A DNA stretch of 6,776 nt from Clostridia bacterium (GTDB lineage: Bacteria; Bacillota_A; Clostridia; Christensenellales; Aristaeellaceae). Both the position numbers and the translations under genes were made by a program. The notes under the pieces are model-generated. The model had not been told where the DNA came from, did not search any database, and saw only the letters and a program-made list of their open reading frames with translations. The stretch is taken from positions 1 to 6,776 of the forward strand of contig JAFQGN010000184.1 in NCBI GenBank assembly GCA_017398245.1. Reading direction: 5' to 3'. Below, in pieces: positions 5,244 through 6,776 of this stretch (position 1 is its first letter; each line of letters opens with the position of its first letter).

Positions 5244-6041
5244 TTACTCCGCGGGCTGCGCGGTGGGCGCGGCGGTGGCGAAGCCGGCGTCCTGCAGGGC
5301 GTTGTCAAAGGCGTTCTGGCCCTCAGGCAGCGGAGTGGCCGCCGGTGCGAGCCATGCCGGCGCCTCTTCAGTGAGCTGTTCGATGATGTAGTCCATCACG
5401 AATACGCTGGTGTCCGCGTTTTCGGTGAAGCTCATCAGCACCATGTACATCTTGCGGTTGTCCACATTGATGTCCGGGTAGAGCATGCGGTTCATGTTCA
5501 CCATGGGGATGGCGTACACATGCTTGGCGTTCGGGTCGTAATCCTCCAACTCGGTCGATTCGCCAAAGGTCGTCTTGCTCAGGTCCACATCGCCGGGGTC
5601 AAGCAGGCCCTGCTCGATATAGCCTTCCAGAGGGAGGAGGTAGCCTTCGTTGACCAGAACCTTCATCGGCTCTTCGGGCAGGATATAGATATCGCCCTCG
5701 GCCACGCCCAGCATGAGCATATACTGCTGGCCGCCGTAGCCGTCCACATCGTTGTCGGGGTCATATGCGATGCGCTGGAACACGACCTCTTCCAGAGTCG
5801 GGTCGAATTCCTGTCCTGCAACGAGCGCCTCGGCTTCCAGCTCCTGCAGGCGGCCTTCCATTTCCGCAGTGGGGGTGACCACCTGGAAATAGACCTGACG
5901 GTTATTGGGAGAGTGATATTCCGTGGCTGAATAGAGCACATCGGCAAGCATCCAGATGCACGCCGCCAGCAGCACATATATCCATTTATGATACGAGATA
6001 AAATCGCGCAGATTTTCCTTTTTCATTGCAGTCTTGGGCAT
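5244..6041 (-). CDS. Membrane-anchored protein with solute-binding-protein-like region, unknown function
   Basis: This is a 265-residue protein. Residues 1-19 are basic and cytoplasmic (MPKTAMKKENLRDF). Residues about 20-37 form one hydrophobic segment, after which the chain should be outside the cell. LAAC at 25-28 matches a lipobox, but the hydrophobic run continues for nine residues past the cysteine, so a plain membrane anchor is more likely than a lipoprotein. The outer part has a DPDNDVDGYGG loop and GDIYILPEEPMKVLVNEGYLLPLEGYIEQG (about 115-144), which resembles the region of ABC solute-binding proteins where one expects a 'pDi-ls...l...G-l-pL-yi' pattern. The end is rich in Ala, Pro and Thr. 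The start is set by AGGAGG (6049-6054), 7 bases before the ATG. It has its own promoter (6075-6103) downstream of the sugar-binding-protein gene. I do not recognise a named family; a degenerate or accessory binding protein is possible. Confidence 0.82.
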   Translation of the reverse strand: MPKTAMKKENLRDFISYHKWIYVLLAACIWMLADVLYSATEYHSPNNRQVYFQVVTPTAEMEGRLQELEAEALVAGQEFDPTLEEVVFQRIAYDPDNDVDGYGGQQYMLMLGVAEGDIYILPEEPMKVLVNEGYLLPLEGYIEQGLLDPGDVDLSKTTFGESTELEDYDPNAKHVYAIPMVNMNRMLYPDINVDNRKMYMVLMSFTENADTSVFVMDYIIEQLTEEAPAWLAPAATPLPEGQNAFDNALQDAGFATAAPTAQPAE

Positions 6042-6074
6042 GATCGTTCCTCCTGCTCATACACATCTTTCTCT

Positions 6075-6103
6075 ATTATACCCCTGCGCGCCCTTTCCCG
6101 CAA
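6075..6103 (-). promoter_or_regulatory. Sigma-A-type promoter for the 5244-6041 gene
   Basis: Reading the - strand, TTGCGG (6098-6103) is followed by a 17-base spacer and a perfect TATAAT (6075-6080). Transcription should begin near 6068, giving a leader of about 25 bases before the ATG at 6041 that includes the AGGAGG site. The -35 box matches only TTG of TTGACA; the spacing and -10 box are ideal. Confidence 0.78.
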
Positions 6104-6152
6104 CAAAAAGGTTATGAAATAAATTTGGCAACAGTTCGAACTTCGCCTTTTT

Positions 6153-6190
6153 GCAGTCAAAAGAAAAGGAGCAGCCCGAAGGCTGCTCCT
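6153..6190 (-). terminator. Rho-independent terminator with UUCG loop
   Basis: On the - strand, AGGAGCAGCC (6190-6181) and GGCTGCTCCT (6176-6167) form a perfect 10-base-pair stem closed by the very stable TTCG tetraloop, followed by TTTCTTTTGA. It lies 26 bases after the stop codon of the sugar-binding-protein gene and separates it from the next promoter. Confidence 0.92.
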
Positions 6191-6216
6191 GATTCTCTGA
6201 CCTAAGAGGTTTGCTG

Positions 6217-6776
6217 TTAGCCAGCGATCTTACCCATTTCGATGGCCTTTTCGGTGTAGAAGCCCATGTACTCTTCGACGCCCAGAGCGTTGAAGCCTTC
6301 GACATAAGCATCCCAATCAGCATCGATATCCTTGGTGCCGGCCCAGAACTGAGCGCGCCACTCACGATAGTAGGTGCTGAAGTCGGCCTGCAGGCGAGAG
6401 AGTTCGCCGGAGATTTCGGAGGAGAAGGTGAAGGGGGCCCAAACGTCTTCAGGCACGTAGTTGATCAGGCCAGCCGCGGACTCGAGGGAGCACGGCCAGG
6501 TTTCGCCGCCCTTGAAGCATTCGTTGGTAGCAACGGAGGGGTTGCCGCCGCCCTGCCAGACAACGTAAGGAGCGAGCATCTGCTCAAAGTTGGTGCCGTT
6601 GGGATCGTTCAGGATCCAGTTGGTGTAGTCATAGGCGCCGGTCTCTTCATCATAGTACCAGGTGCCTTCGGTATCCTCGGCGTTTTCGCCCTGGATGCCC
6701 AGGAAGTAGGACAGGATGCCATCCTCAGAATAGAGGTAGTCAACCCACTTGGCAGACTCTTCCGGATGCTCGTTCA
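6217..6776 (-). CDS. ABC importer extracellular sugar-binding protein (LplA/YtcQ-like), C-terminal part
   Basis: The frame is open from the right window edge to TAA at 6217-6219, giving the last 185 residues; the start and signal peptide lie outside. NEHPEESAKWVDYLYSEDG at the visible N-terminus is the typical 'P-e-a-kw-dy-yse-G' segment of LplA/YtcQ/LipO-type family 1 binding proteins. It is followed by the GIQGENAEDTEG motif (usually G-x-eG--y). Near the end, DADWDAYVEGFNALGVEEY fits the conserved 'dWd-Yv--l--lGl-e' close of the family. Such lipoproteins sit on the outer face of the membrane and hand oligosaccharides to LplB/YtcP-type permeases. Aromatic residues (YVVWQGGG, ETWPCSL) could line the sugar site. 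Two cysteines (in ECFKGG and WPCS) are close enough to form a disulfide outside the cell, which is speculative. The substrate is not predictable. The gene ends in a strong terminator, so permease genes, if present, lie upstream of it, beyond the window. Confidence 0.93.
   Translation of the reverse strand, partial: NEHPEESAKWVDYLYSEDGILSYFLGIQGENAEDTEGTWYYDEETGAYDYTNWILNDPNGTNFEQMLAPYVVWQGGGNPSVATNECFKGGETWPCSLESAAGLINYVPEDVWAPFTFSSEISGELSRLQADFSTYYREWRAQFWAGTKDIDADWDAYVEGFNALGVEEYMGFYTEKAIEMGKIAG

Noticed and set aside
5046..5930. Long + strand open frame of 294 codons
   Set aside because: It lies opposite the well-supported - strand gene (promoter, AGGAGG and a membrane anchor), starts inside the repeat block, and its translation is low-complexity, rich in His, Val and Arg, as typical for an antisense frame of a GC-rich gene.

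Overview
The window looks like a chromosomal segment of a GC-rich, endospore-forming Bacillota, most likely a gut-type Clostridia. The reasons are: strong Shine-Dalgarno sites (AGGAGG type) before nearly every gene, a TTG start, an alpha/beta-type spore protein, a DUF624/YesL-like membrane protein, an LplA/YtcQ-like sugar-binding protein, and rho-independent terminators. The genus cannot be fixed from this sequence alone.

Left part (1-4689, all + strand). Six genes lie close together: the C-terminal part of a DUF624-like membrane protein cut by the window edge, a 57-residue divergent small acid-soluble spore protein, a class I SAM-dependent methyltransferase, the redox-regulated chaperone Hsp33 (hslO), a HEAT-repeat protein, and a membrane protein with an N-terminal zinc ribbon, a long disordered linker, one membrane segment and C-terminal TPRs. 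Gaps are 50, 6, 28, 14 and 60 bases, and I see no convincing terminator inside the run, so it reads as one operon or two overlapping ones. The only biochemically clear theme is protein quality control and scaffolding (Hsp33, HEAT, TPR).

Middle part (4690-5243). This roughly 550-base stretch holds no believable gene but is densely structured. A bidirectional terminator (4745-4783) sits between the two convergent gene sets. It is followed by a composite of short palindromes built from shared blocks (GGGATTC, CCAAAGG, CTTAAGG), an AT-rich core, a multi-hairpin array closed by CCAAAGGG/CCCTTTGG, and a strong + strand terminator (5121-5162) with no gene directly upstream. I think this is an intergenic repeat family, perhaps MITE- or REP-like, possibly containing a transcribed structured RNA. 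It is the most interesting part of the window.

Right part (5244-6776, all - strand). Two units are read leftwards. The first is the C-terminal 185 residues of an extracellular sugar-binding lipoprotein of an ABC importer (start beyond the window), which ends in a UUCG-loop terminator. The second is a membrane-anchored 265-residue protein, with a region resembling solute-binding proteins, behind its own promoter (TTGCGG, 17 bases, TATAAT).

I found no CRISPR array, tRNA, rRNA, transposase or defence/toxin gene. The left five genes and the sugar-binding protein are ordinary families. Novelty, if any, lies in the repeat block and in the two membrane proteins of unknown function.
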